DNA from: Pontibacter flavimaris
GTDB taxonomy: Bacteria > Bacteroidota > Bacteroidia > Cytophagales > Hymenobacteraceae
DNA: 64,000 bases
Assembly (NCBI RefSeq): GCF_001907195.1
Contig: NZ_LVWA01000010.1
Location: forward strand, 371,085 to 435,084
Reading direction: 5' to 3'
In this document: in pieces, positions 15,643 to 22,918 of the stretch
Layout of the letters: every line of letters starts with the position of its first letter
How positions within the stretch are numbered: the stretch's first letter is position 1
The notes under the pieces: model-generated
What the model was told of the DNA's origin: nothing
Seen by the model: only the letters and a program-made list of their open reading frames with translations
Database searches by the model: none
Made by a program: the position numbers and the translations under genes

Positions 15643-16917
15643 TTAGGAAATCTTCTCAAACCCTAAGTAGGAGTGCAGCACCTTTGGCATGTTAATGCCG
15701 TCCGGCGTTTGGTTATTCTCAAGTATAGCCGCTACAATGCGGGGCAGGGCCAGGGCGCTTCCGTTCAACGTATGCAGCAGCTGTGTTTTGCCCGACTCGG
15801 TTCTGTAGCGCAGCTTCAGGCGGTTGGCCTGGTAGGTCTCGAAGTTTGAGGCCGAGCTTACCTCCAGCCAGCGGCCCTGGGCGGCAGAGTATACTTCCAT
15901 ATCATAGGTAAGGGCAGAGGTAAAGCCCATGTCGCCGCCGCACAGGCGCAGCACGCGGTAAGGCAGCTCCAGTTTCTGCAACAGCCCCTGTATGTAGCTG
16001 CTCATCTGCTCCAGCGCCTCGTAAGACTTCTCGGGCAGCGTTATCTGCACAATCTCCACCTTGTCGAACTGGTGCAGGCGGTTCAGGCCGCGCACGTCGG
16101 CGCCCCACGAGCCGGCCTCGCGGCGGAAGCAGGGCGTGTGTCCGGCATTCTTGATTGGCAGCTGATCCACCGGAACAATTTCATCGCGGTACATGTTTGT
16201 AATAGGAACCTCCGCTGTCGGGATCAGGTACAGGTTATCTGCCGTGGCATGATACATCTGGCCGTCCTTGTCGGGCAACTGGCCCGTGCCGTAGCCAGAC
16301 GCCTCGTTTACCACAATCGGTGGCTGCACCTCCATGTACCCGGCCTTGATGGCCTCATCCAGGAAGAAGTTGATAAGCGCGCGCTGCAAACGTGCCCCCT
16401 GCTTCTTGTAGAACGGAAAACCAGCCCCGGATACTTTATTACCCAACTCAAAGTCAATGATATCGTACTTCTGAATTAGTTCCCAGTGCGGCTGCGCGCC
16501 TTCGTGCAACTTAGGTATCTGGCCATGCTCCAGCACCACCTCGTTGTCCTCGGCGCTTTTGCCAAAGGGTACGCTCTCGTGCGGCAGGTTCGGCAGCTTG
16601 TACAGCGCCTTCTGGATGTCGTCTTCGATGGAGGAGAGTTGCTCAGCTAGGGCTTTGGTTTGCTGCTTCAGTTCGGAGGTTTCGGCTTTGGCGGCCTCGG
16701 CCTTCTCGCGCTCCCCGCTCTTCATCAGCAGGCCGATTTCCTTGGATAAGGAATTGGCGCGGCTTTGAAGGGTATCGTGCTCGTTCTGGATCTGGCGTCG
16801 TTGCTGGTCGAGCTCCAGCAGAGCGGCAACTTCCTGGGCCGCGTTTTTGTAGTTTTTCTTGTTCAGCCCGGCAATCACCTGCTCGGTCTGTTCTCTTAAA
16901 ACTGGTAGCTGTAGCAT
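15643..16917 (-). CDS. serS: Seryl-tRNA synthetase
   Basis: This class II aminoacyl-tRNA synthetase charges tRNA-Ser. At 424 residues it has the normal length. The N-terminal long coiled-coil arm that contacts the tRNA extra arm spans about residues 30-105 (DQQRRQIQNEHDTLQSRANS and onward). The class II core includes a motif 2 region with CFRREAGSWGADVRGLNRLH and a motif 3 region ending NGSALALPRIVAAILENNQ. The C terminus YLGFEKIS is typical. It is monocistronic, with its own -7 element at 16940-16947. Confidence 0.98.
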   Translation of the reverse strand: MLQLPVLREQTEQVIAGLNKKNYKNAAQEVAALLELDQQRRQIQNEHDTLQSRANSLSKEIGLLMKSGEREKAEAAKAETSELKQQTKALAEQLSSIEDDIQKALYKLPNLPHESVPFGKSAEDNEVVLEHGQIPKLHEGAQPHWELIQKYDIIDFELGNKVSGAGFPFYKKQGARLQRALINFFLDEAIKAGYMEVQPPIVVNEASGYGTGQLPDKDGQMYHATADNLYLIPTAEVPITNMYRDEIVPVDQLPIKNAGHTPCFRREAGSWGADVRGLNRLHQFDKVEIVQITLPEKSYEALEQMSSYIQGLLQKLELPYRVLRLCGGDMGFTSALTYDMEVYSAAQGRWLEVSSASNFETYQANRLKLRYRTESGKTQLLHTLNGSALALPRIVAAILENNQTPDGINMPKVLHSYLGFEKIS

Positions 16918-16939
16918 AAGTAAGTATAAAGTATGAACG

Positions 16940-16947
16940 CAAAAATA
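16940..16947 (-). promoter_or_regulatory. Bacteroidota -7 element for serS
   Basis: Minus-strand TATTTTTG is an exact TAnnTTTG match, 22 bases upstream of the serS ATG. No -33 TTG is seen. Confidence 0.5.
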
Positions 16948-17062
16948 GAGCTTTTTAACTAGTTAGCGGCTTTTGCGAAATCTTTTAAGCAAAAATTGAA
17001 ACTTTTTATCTAAAACAACCGGTAATATTTGTTAATTAAAAGGCATTGCAATAACATTGCGG

Positions 17063-17070
17063 TACATTTG
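17063..17070 (+). promoter_or_regulatory. Bacteroidota -7 element for rho
   Basis: TACATTTG matches TAnnTTTG exactly. A TTG at 17046-17048 is closer than usual (14-base spacer). It leaves a leader of about 130 bases before the rho ATG, long enough for the autoregulation known for rho in other bacteria, though no specific structure is claimed. Confidence 0.45.
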
Positions 17071-17204
17071 AAGAAGGCCATAGTTCCCGTGCCTTTCTGA
17101 CTCTTTCGCAACCTATTCTATTTTCCTGAAATAAACGAAAATCTCTCGCTTTGTTCGCTCACCGCGATACCTGGCAAGTTAAGTTAACTACCATACCACT
17201 ATTT

Positions 17205-19016
17205 ATGTATAAAATTGAAGAATTGAAAGATAGGCTTCTTTCAGAGCTCAAAGAGATTGCTGAGCACTTGGGTGTTAAGAACTTTAAGAAGCTCAGCAAA
17301 CAAGACCTCATTTACAAGATCCTCGATCAGCAAGCCGTTTCCCCTTCAGACACCATCTCCAAAAAATACAATCCTGCAATACAAGCCGAATCTGCTGGTA
17401 GTGAAGAGTCTGCTGATGTTGCAGTTGCTGTAGAAGTAGAAGAAGCCCCTGCCAAGCCCGAAAGGCGCCCCCGCGTGCAGGCCGCTGCCCGGACCGAGGA
17501 AAGAGTGCCGGTGGCTGTGCCCGCCGAGGCTCCTGCCAAAGACCATGGCGCCCAGGGCCAGCGCGAGCGCGTTCGCAAAGACGATAACCGCACCGACACC
17601 CGCACTGAAGTGCGTGAGAACCGCCCCGAAACCCGTGAAAACCGGTCTGAGGCGCGTGATAACCGCGGCAACGATAACAAGGCAGAAAGAGAAAATCGCA
17701 ACGATAACCGCGGCAATGATAACCGTGGTAACGATAACCGCGGAAACGACAATCGCGGAAACGATAACCGTGGCAATGATAGCCGTGGTAATGACAATCG
17801 TGGCAACGATAACCGTGGCGACAACCGCAGCAACGACCGTACTGATAACACGCGCCGTAGCAGCCAGCAGAATGCCGCTAGTGCCAATAACTTTAAAGAG
17901 TTTGATGGTATCATCCTGAACGAAGGTGTGCTGGAACTGATGCAGGATGGCTACGGCTTCCTGCGTTCCACCCACTACAACTACCTCGCCTCGCCGGACG
18001 ATATCTACGTTTCCCCATCACAGATCAAATTATTTGGACTGAAGACGGGCGATACGGTAAAAGGCCAGATCCGCCCGCCGAAGGAAGGAGAGAAATATTT
18101 TGCACTACTTAAGGTGGAAACCGTGAACGGACGCACGACCGAGGAGATCCGCGACCGTATCCCGTTCCAGCACCTGACGCCGCTTTTCCCGGAAGAGCGC
18201 CTGAAACTGACCACACGCCCAAGCCAGCTTTCCACCCGTATCCTGGACCTGTTTGCCCCTATCGGTAAAGGCCAGCGTGGTATGATCGTGGCGCAGCCGA
18301 AGACAGGTAAAACCGTGCTGCTCAAGGAGATCGCTAACGCCATCTCGGAAAACCACCCGGAAGTATACCTGATGATCCTGCTGATTGACGAGCGCCCGGA
18401 AGAAGTAACTGATATGGCCCGCAGCGTAAGAGCCGAGGTAATTGCCTCTACGTTCGACGAGCAGGCCGAGCGCCACGTGAAGGTATCGAGCATTGTACTG
18501 GATAAAGCCAAGCGCATGGTAGAGTGCGGCCACGATGTGGTAATTCTGCTGGATTCCATTACACGCCTGGCACGTGCCTATAACACGGTGGTTCCTTCGT
18601 CCGGCAAAATTCTGTCGGGTGGTGTGGATGCCAACGCACTGCACAAGCCGAAGCGCTTCTTCGGTGCGGCCCGTAACGTAGAAAACGGCGGCTCGCTCAC
18701 TATCATTGCCACGGCCCTGATCGACACGGGCTCTAAGATGGACGAGGTGATCTTCGAAGAATTCAAGGGTACCGGTAACATGGAACTGCAACTGGACCGC
18801 AAGCTGGCCAACCGCCGCGTGTACCCAGCCATTGACGTTCCGGCTTCCGGTACGCGCCGCGAGGACCTGCTGATGGACCGCGACGAGCTGAACCGTATCT
18901 GGATCCTGCGCAAGTTCATGTCCGACATGAACTCGATAGAGGCCATGGAGTTCCTGAAAGAAAGAATGAAAGGCACCAAGAGCAACGAGGAGTTCCTGAT
19001 CTCGATGAACGGGTAA
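17205..19016 (+). CDS. rho: Transcription termination factor Rho with long disordered insertion
   Basis: This hexameric RNA helicase terminates transcription. The ATG at 17205 starts the conserved N terminus [19 protein letters not shown], and the upstream ATG at 17151 is ignored. The N-terminal helical domain (to about residue 50) is separated from the RNA-binding cold-shock-like domain ([19 protein letters not shown], about residue 240) by some 190 residues of low-complexity sequence. That insertion includes seven tandem RGND(N/S) pentapeptides. The ATPase core has Walker [16 protein letters not shown], Walker B-type [15 protein letters not shown], and the Q-loop region. Such insertions are known in Bacteroidota Rho, and in B. 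thetaiotaomicron the disordered region has been linked to phase separation. Confidence 0.96.
   Translation: MYKIEELKDRLLSELKEIAEHLGVKNFKKLSKQDLIYKILDQQAVSPSDTISKKYNPAIQAESAGSEESADVAVAVEVEEAPAKPERRPRVQAAARTEERVPVAVPAEAPAKDHGAQGQRERVRKDDNRTDTRTEVRENRPETRENRSEARDNRGNDNKAERENRNDNRGNDNRGNDNRGNDNRGNDNRGNDSRGNDNRGNDNRGDNRSNDRTDNTRRSSQQNAASANNFKEFDGIILNEGVLELMQDGYGFLRSTHYNYLASPDDIYVSPSQIKLFGLKTGDTVKGQIRPPKEGEKYFALLKVETVNGRTTEEIRDRIPFQHLTPLFPEERLKLTTRPSQLSTRILDLFAPIGKGQRGMIVAQPKTGKTVLLKEIANAISENHPEVYLMILLIDERPEEVTDMARSVRAEVIASTFDEQAERHVKVSSIVLDKAKRMVECGHDVVILLDSITRLARAYNTVVPSSGKILSGGVDANALHKPKRFFGAARNVENGGSLTIIATALIDTGSKMDEVIFEEFKGTGNMELQLDRKLANRRVYPAIDVPASGTRREDLLMDRDELNRIWILRKFMSDMNSIEAMEFLKERMKGTKSNEEFLISMNG
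17698..17830 (+). repeat. 15-bp tandem repeats inside rho (RGNDN units)
   Basis: About eight imperfect copies of a 15-base unit (GATAACCGTGGCAAC-like) encode seven RGND(N/S) pentapeptides and flanking degenerate units. The third positions differ between copies, so the protein repeat is kept while the DNA drifts. Confidence 0.9.
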
Positions 19017-19043
19017 GGAGAAGCGTTAGCTTAACATATACTT

Positions 19044-19085
19044 GCAGCCTGCCATACTTCGTGTTTGGCAGGCTGTTTTGTTTTA
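19044..19085 (+). terminator. Rho-independent terminator of rho
   Basis: CAGCCTGCCA (19045-19054) pairs with TGGCAGGCTG (19066-19075) and is followed by TTTTGTTTT. The loop TACTTCGTGTT carries part of the abundant TATACTT word. Confidence 0.9.
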
Positions 19086-19105
19086 TACTTTGATATGTTA
19101 TTTCT

Positions 19106-19208
19106 GGCGCAAGCGGACGCTTGTGCCTTTACTTAATTAATGGTGCAAGTCTTCAGACTTGTATCCAACCATGGCGTCGGGTCTGTGACTCGACTGGCTT
19201 GAAAAGCC
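19106..19208. repeat. Cluster of REP-like hairpins
   Basis: Hairpins are CAAGCG/CGCTTG (19110-19123, identical core to 3618-3631), CAAGTCT/AGACTTG (19146-19161), a wobble-containing GTCGGGT/ACTCGAC (19176-19194) and GGCTT/AAGCC (about 19196-19209). The flanks GGCGC and GTGCC around the first are repeated at 47004-47025. No gene is seen from 19017 to 19731. Confidence 0.7.
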
Positions 19209-19289
19209 ATACTTGCATTTGCTAAAGTTTTATCTTGGGCCATCCTTTATACTTCAACTATTCTTTATACTTACCGATTTATACTTTCA

Positions 19290-19640
19290 TAGCCGCTGCT
19301 TCCAGCAATTCGACACAAGCTATCCTTTCTAGCAACCGCTGATCCTCTAGTTCCCACAAACCTACTGTTGCACATCATACTTTGGTGCTCTCCAGCCCGA
19401 GAGGGCTCGCCTTCGGGCATCGCGCTGGGAGCTTTTCCTGCCCTCGTACCTCGGGCTGCCTCACTCACGTTCGGCACCGGAAAAACTCGCATAGGCGCTC
19501 AGCCCAAAGGCTGGGAACATTTCGATAGCCGCCTGCTATGTAACTCGAACCGAGCTCCCTCCCCTGTTCTTAGGGGAGGGTTGGGGTGGGGTGATAAGAC
19601 CAGGAGCGGGTTCATACTTCTGTAGAGACAGTTCGCGACC
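19290..19640. repeat. Dispersed intergenic repeat, copy B
   Basis: This matches copy C at 47158-47390 over most of its length. Shared blocks are the AGTTCCCACAAACCTAC stretch, the CCCGAGAGGGCTCG palindrome, GCATCGCGCTGGGAGCTTTT and AAAACTCGCATAGGCGCTCA. The middle segment differs. It is followed by a G-rich AGGGGAGGGTTGGGGTGGGG block related to the palindromes at 22120 and 28419. The open frame 19368-19625 is just the repeat translated. Confidence 0.75.
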
Positions 19641-19731
19641 TGTCCGCGCGATACCAGTAACTATGAAACTTATACTTTGGCTATGGCAGCTACCGTTAGG
19701 GGAGGGGCGACGTCTGTAAAAATCCGATTGC

Positions 19732-20205
19732 CTACCACCAAAAACTATAATCCGGCCTTAACAACAGGTAGAAAGTATAGGTAGCAACAAAACCGAAGAC
19801 AATGTGGGCAAAGATGAGCGAGGTGAGGTAGCTGCGGAGGGTGATGATCGGCGGGCGGGGGTGCACCATGAAAAAGAAGTACCAGATCACCATCGCGACT
19901 AGCCCGTGCGCCAGGCCGAACAACAGTCCCCAGGAGGCGGTGGGCACCCCTACACCGGAATTCCAGAGCGCCAGGTAAACTACAGAGAAGAATATGCCCG
20001 CGGCATAGTGTGCAATGGTGCCCGCCACCTTGGTGCCGGTGAGTTCTGAGAGGCTGCCATCAGGGTGGGTGCGGTTCAGCAACATGGTGCCCAGGAGGCG
20101 CGTCACCTTCATCACGCGGTGCGTGGCAAACGAGAGCAAGTATAAAAAGGCAGTCATGGCGGCGGTGCCGGCGATGCCCGCCACGACAGCGTCTAAGAAC
20201 TTCAT
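19732..20205 (-). CDS. Multi-pass membrane protein of unknown function
   Basis: This 157-residue protein has about four transmembrane helices: VVAGIAGTAAMTAFLYLLSF, HYAAGIFFSVVYLALW, WGLLFGLAHGLVAMVIWYFF and SLIFAHIVFGFVATYTFYLL. A small soluble loop (LNRTHPDGSLSELTGTK) lies between the first two. The family is not recognised. It is the third gene of a probable minus-strand operon after a SAM methyltransferase and a UbiA prenyltransferase (42 bases downstream of the latter), so a link to lipid or isoprenoid modification is an inference. Confidence 0.75.
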   Translation of the reverse strand: MKFLDAVVAGIAGTAAMTAFLYLLSFATHRVMKVTRLLGTMLLNRTHPDGSLSELTGTKVAGTIAHYAAGIFFSVVYLALWNSGVGVPTASWGLLFGLAHGLVAMVIWYFFFMVHPRPPIITLRSYLTSLIFAHIVFGFVATYTFYLLLRPDYSFWW

Positions 20206-20247
20206 GGGCGTAGTGTGTTGCAGCTATTCGCTACTACGGAATCAGGT

Positions 20248-21129
20248 TTATGTTGGCCATGTGCGGGCTAGCAACATCAACAAAAAAGCCCCGCTAATGC
20301 ACAGGGAAGAGAGCTTGTTCATCTGCATCGTATTCTCAAAGTTCACCACACCACGGTCTTTCTGCGCGCGCAGCACCCACCCGGCAAAAAAGTATACAAC
20401 AGGCGCCGTGCAGAGCAGGAAGATGAAAATATTGCCCACCTGCCCCACGCTGAAGTATAGCCACAGCAGCAGCGCCGTGCCAGCCAGCAAACTGACAGCG
20501 GCAAACATGTAGGTGCCGTTGATGCCCAGCAGCAGGCTCAGGGTACGGTCGCCGCGGCGGCTGTCTTCGGCATGCTGATAGATTTGAGTGAGGGGGTAGG
20601 AGCCGCACAGGAAAAGTGTACTCACCAGCGCAAACCAGATGTTCGGGGGCTGAAGCACCTGCTGCATTGCTAGCCCCACGCCTACCTGCACCATCCCGTA
20701 GGTAAACGCCCCCTGAAAAAATGTAACCACCACTGTGCTCAGGATCGGGTACTTCTTCAGGCGGATGCCCTCGTAACTGTAGGCCTTGGAGATAAACAGG
20801 TACAGCGCTACCAGGCTGGCAAAGAGCGGCGAGAGCAGCAGGCTGAAAAGTATGGCCAGCACATCGAACAGCAGCACCAGGTGCATGAGCTGCCGGTTAG
20901 GCTTTGGTGGTTTTTTAAGGCCGCCTATACTTCCCTCGTCGCGGTCGTAGTAGGAGTTGTAGCCGTTGCTAGCGGGGTACACCAGCCCATGCAGCACCAG
21001 GAATACCGCCACCGCCTGCCACACGTCCACCTGGGGCAGCGTGCTCAGCGCAAACCAGAAAATCGGCATCAGGTACACCGAGAACGGGATGCGCATCAGC
21101 GTGAGGGCAGTGCTATACTTGCTGTTCAA
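20248..21129 (-). CDS. UbiA-family prenyltransferase
   Basis: This is an integral-membrane enzyme of the UbiA superfamily, which joins a polyprenyl diphosphate to an acceptor. The 293 residues form about eight to nine helices. Both Asp-rich, Mg-diphosphate-binding motifs are present: NSYYDRDEG (around residue 57) and a second motif QHAEDSRRGDRT (around 190). The acceptor cannot be told from sequence. It is not paired with menaquinone or haem O genes here. It overlaps an operon with a methyltransferase gene 41 bases upstream, suggesting successive prenylation and methylation of one compound. Confidence 0.88.
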   Translation of the reverse strand: MNSKYSTALTLMRIPFSVYLMPIFWFALSTLPQVDVWQAVAVFLVLHGLVYPASNGYNSYYDRDEGSIGGLKKPPKPNRQLMHLVLLFDVLAILFSLLLSPLFASLVALYLFISKAYSYEGIRLKKYPILSTVVVTFFQGAFTYGMVQVGVGLAMQQVLQPPNIWFALVSTLFLCGSYPLTQIYQHAEDSRRGDRTLSLLLGINGTYMFAAVSLLAGTALLLWLYFSVGQVGNIFIFLLCTAPVVYFFAGWVLRAQKDRGVVNFENTMQMNKLSSLCISGAFLLMLLARTWPT

Positions 21130-21170
21130 GTTCGTTGTCCGTTATCCGCAACATTCATTCAATCACTCAT

Positions 21171-22016
21171 TCAAAATTCCTCCGGATACCCGATCAGGTA
21201 AATCACATGCTTGCCCGGACCGGCACCGGCGCGGCCGGAGCGCCAGGTATAATTTGCTGTTTTTACCTCCGATGCCATGCGCTGCAGTTGCTCGGGCGTG
21301 TACATGCGCAGCAGCGATACCGTGCCATCCCAAAGTATACCCAAAGGGATAAGTGGTAAGATGTACGTGAAAAACAGCCTGCTGAGCCGGAACGGACGGA
21401 TAAAGGGCGTGACCAGAAGTATAAGTATGGGGAAGAGCAGCCACAGCAGCAGCAACTCCAGCCAGCTTTTGCTGGCCCCCTCAAAAATGCCGATGGCGGC
21501 ACGCCTGCCGGCGGCGTCCTGAAGTATGGCTTTGGCCAGGTGCGGCGGAAAATGGTGGAACGAGGAGAAGATGGTGCGCACGCCTTTTATACCTGGCGGC
21601 ACAGCCGTGGCATTAACGGGCTCAGGTATAAAGTTGATGGCACCTCCGGAGCTTTCCTGCAGGTACTCGTATGCGCCGAGGTTCGGGTAAAGGTCGGAGA
21701 GGGTGACGCGGACGGTGGTGCCCATGCGCTGGCTCAGCTGCTGCTGTATGGCGGCGATACCGCCTCCGGCACCCGAGCAAAGGTCGGTGATGTGGCGCTG
21801 GTGGGTGCGCTCCAGCAGTTCCTGCAGCAGCGGAATCGCCGCCTCGTAGGCGTTCAGCCGCGTGATCATGAAGCGCAGGAAGTCGAGCATGCCCTGCCGG
21901 AGAACGTGCGGGAACCAGCGCAGGTCTTCAAACTCGAAAAGTTGGAGGCGGATGTTCAAGGGCTGCTTTTTGCTGAGGTACTCCGTAGCACCGGCAAAGG
22001 TTTTCCGGCCTCTCAA
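21171..22016 (-). CDS. Class I SAM-dependent methyltransferase with two membrane helices
   Basis: The 281-residue protein has a Rossmann methyltransferase motif I ITDLCSGAGGGIAAIQ (about residues 76-91), an acidic post-I end VTLSDLYPN, and a motif IV-like TIFSSFHHFP. Unusually, after about residue 180 it carries a hydrophobic block of two helices (LLLLWLLFPILILLVTPFI and FFTYILPLIPLGILWDG) before the final strands. This implies membrane association. It is the first gene of the operon with UbiA and the 19732 membrane protein. The substrate is unknown. A prenylated lipid is a reasonable inference. A start at an internal Met is also possible. Confidence 0.8.
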   Translation of the reverse strand: MRGRKTFAGATEYLSKKQPLNIRLQLFEFEDLRWFPHVLRQGMLDFLRFMITRLNAYEAAIPLLQELLERTHQRHITDLCSGAGGGIAAIQQQLSQRMGTTVRVTLSDLYPNLGAYEYLQESSGGAINFIPEPVNATAVPPGIKGVRTIFSSFHHFPPHLAKAILQDAAGRRAAIGIFEGASKSWLELLLLWLLFPILILLVTPFIRPFRLSRLFFTYILPLIPLGILWDGTVSLLRMYTPEQLQRMASEVKTANYTWRSGRAGAGPGKHVIYLIGYPEEF

Positions 22017-22023
22017 AAGTATA

Positions 22024-22060
22024 GGCGCAAGTATAAACGCAGCCGGTCTATACTTGCGCC
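22024..22060. repeat. 12-bp inverted repeat carrying the AAGTATA word
   Basis: GGCGCAAGTATA (22024-22035) and TATACTTGCGCC (22049-22060) are perfectly complementary around a 13-base loop. The hairpin lies immediately upstream of the methyltransferase start, so it would fall in that gene's leader or promoter. Confidence 0.7.
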
Positions 22061-22087
22061 AAAGAAAGTATGGAAGTATAAATTAAC

Positions 22088-22210
22088 AAGTTGCGATTTA
22101 CTGATGCAGTGCAGGTGTAAACCCACCCCTACCCCTCCGAGGAGGGGAATCACCTACTCTTTTGCGAAATTCCCCTCTTGGGAGGGGTAGGGGTGGGTTG
22201 ATCGCAACTT
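22088..22210. repeat. Composite palindromic repeat (C/G-rich arms)
   Basis: Two nested perfect inverted repeats: outer AAGTTGCGAT (22088-22097) with ATCGCAACTT (22201-22210), and inner 19-base arms at 22120-22138 and 22181-22199 (the latter contains GGAGGGGTAGGGG). Related arms occur at 28419-28500, 19557-19590 and several places in 47413-47850. This looks like a non-autonomous palindromic element. Confidence 0.75.
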
Positions 22211-22222
22211 GAGTTATAAATT

Positions 22223-22726
22223 TTAGATCAAACCCCTCTCACAGGCACCTACCCGCAGCCCGTCGCCGGTGTTGCTGAAGAACTGCCAGTACTCCGCAGA
22301 GGGTTTCTCCGGCTCCGGCAGCACCGAGAGCGTGGAGCCATCGCTAAAGTATAAGAGCAGCCCCCAGTTATCCTGCTGCTCCGCGCGCTCCACCACCAGG
22401 TTCGGGTTGTTCTTTACCAGTTCCGTCAGGCGCTGGTCCAGCATGCTGGAACCGGGCCTTTTCCAGTCCCATACCGGTGTTGGCAGGCCCGCCTCGCGCT
22501 TGCGGATGTACATTTCGCTGTGCTTTATGCGGCCGCCGTCGGTCAGTTGCAGCTCCCAGGGGCAGTTCACGGCCAGGGTCATCTCGCCCACGTCCAGCAC
22601 CAGGCCCTGCGGTGTGGTGTAGTGGGTGTGGCCAAAGTGGAAGTATACAACTGTTTCGGTACGGGTGGTCTTGTTCAGCGGCAGCCCAATTACTCTGTTA
22701 AAAGCCTGTTGTAGTGTAGCTTGCAT
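22223..22726 (-). CDS. Hypothetical protein
   Basis: Starting at ATG 22726 (MQATLQQAFNRVIGLPL), the protein has 167 residues. The longer start at 22774 is rejected because an exact -7 element (22759-22766) lies inside that extension. The sequence has several beta-type segments (TVVYFHFGHTHYT, LVLDVGEMTLAVNCPWELQL, WGLLLYFSDGSTLSVLP) separated by polar turns, and a WDWKRPGSSMLDQRL stretch. It is soluble and lacks a signal peptide. I do not recognise the family. It is monocistronic. Confidence 0.75.
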   Translation of the reverse strand: MQATLQQAFNRVIGLPLNKTTRTETVVYFHFGHTHYTTPQGLVLDVGEMTLAVNCPWELQLTDGGRIKHSEMYIRKREAGLPTPVWDWKRPGSSMLDQRLTELVKNNPNLVVERAEQQDNWGLLLYFSDGSTLSVLPEPEKPSAEYWQFFSNTGDGLRVGACERGLI

Positions 22727-22758
22727 TTTTGTGGCGATCTTAAGTGCGACTTCTGGAA

Positions 22759-22766
22759 CAAATATA
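22759..22766 (-). promoter_or_regulatory. Bacteroidota -7 element for the 22223-22726 gene
   Basis: Minus-strand TATATTTG is an exact TAnnTTTG match, 32 bases upstream of the ATG at 22726. It decides the start choice for that gene. Confidence 0.5.
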
Positions 22767-22829
22767 GCCAGCACACGTCAAAGTATACTTGTTCTAACAA
22801 TATTTGCGAAGTAATACAGGGCGTACTTC

Positions 22830-22858
22830 TTGGAAGTTGTGTACAAAAAGTATCTTTG
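22830..22858 (+). promoter_or_regulatory. Bacteroidota-type promoter of the PBP1A gene
   Basis: TTG at 22830-22832 and an exact TATCTTTG at 22851-22858 are 18 bases apart. The leader to the ATG at 22919 is about 55 bases. Confidence 0.65.
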
Positions 22859-22918
22859 TGATCGTTTTGTATAAAGTGCGATTGGGAATTTAACCGGAAC
22901 AGCCGCTATTTGCTAAAG

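Noticed and set aside
19368..19625. 85-codon open frame between rho and the 19732 gene
   Set aside because: It translates a dispersed repeat that appears elsewhere with frameshifts, so it is not a conserved protein.
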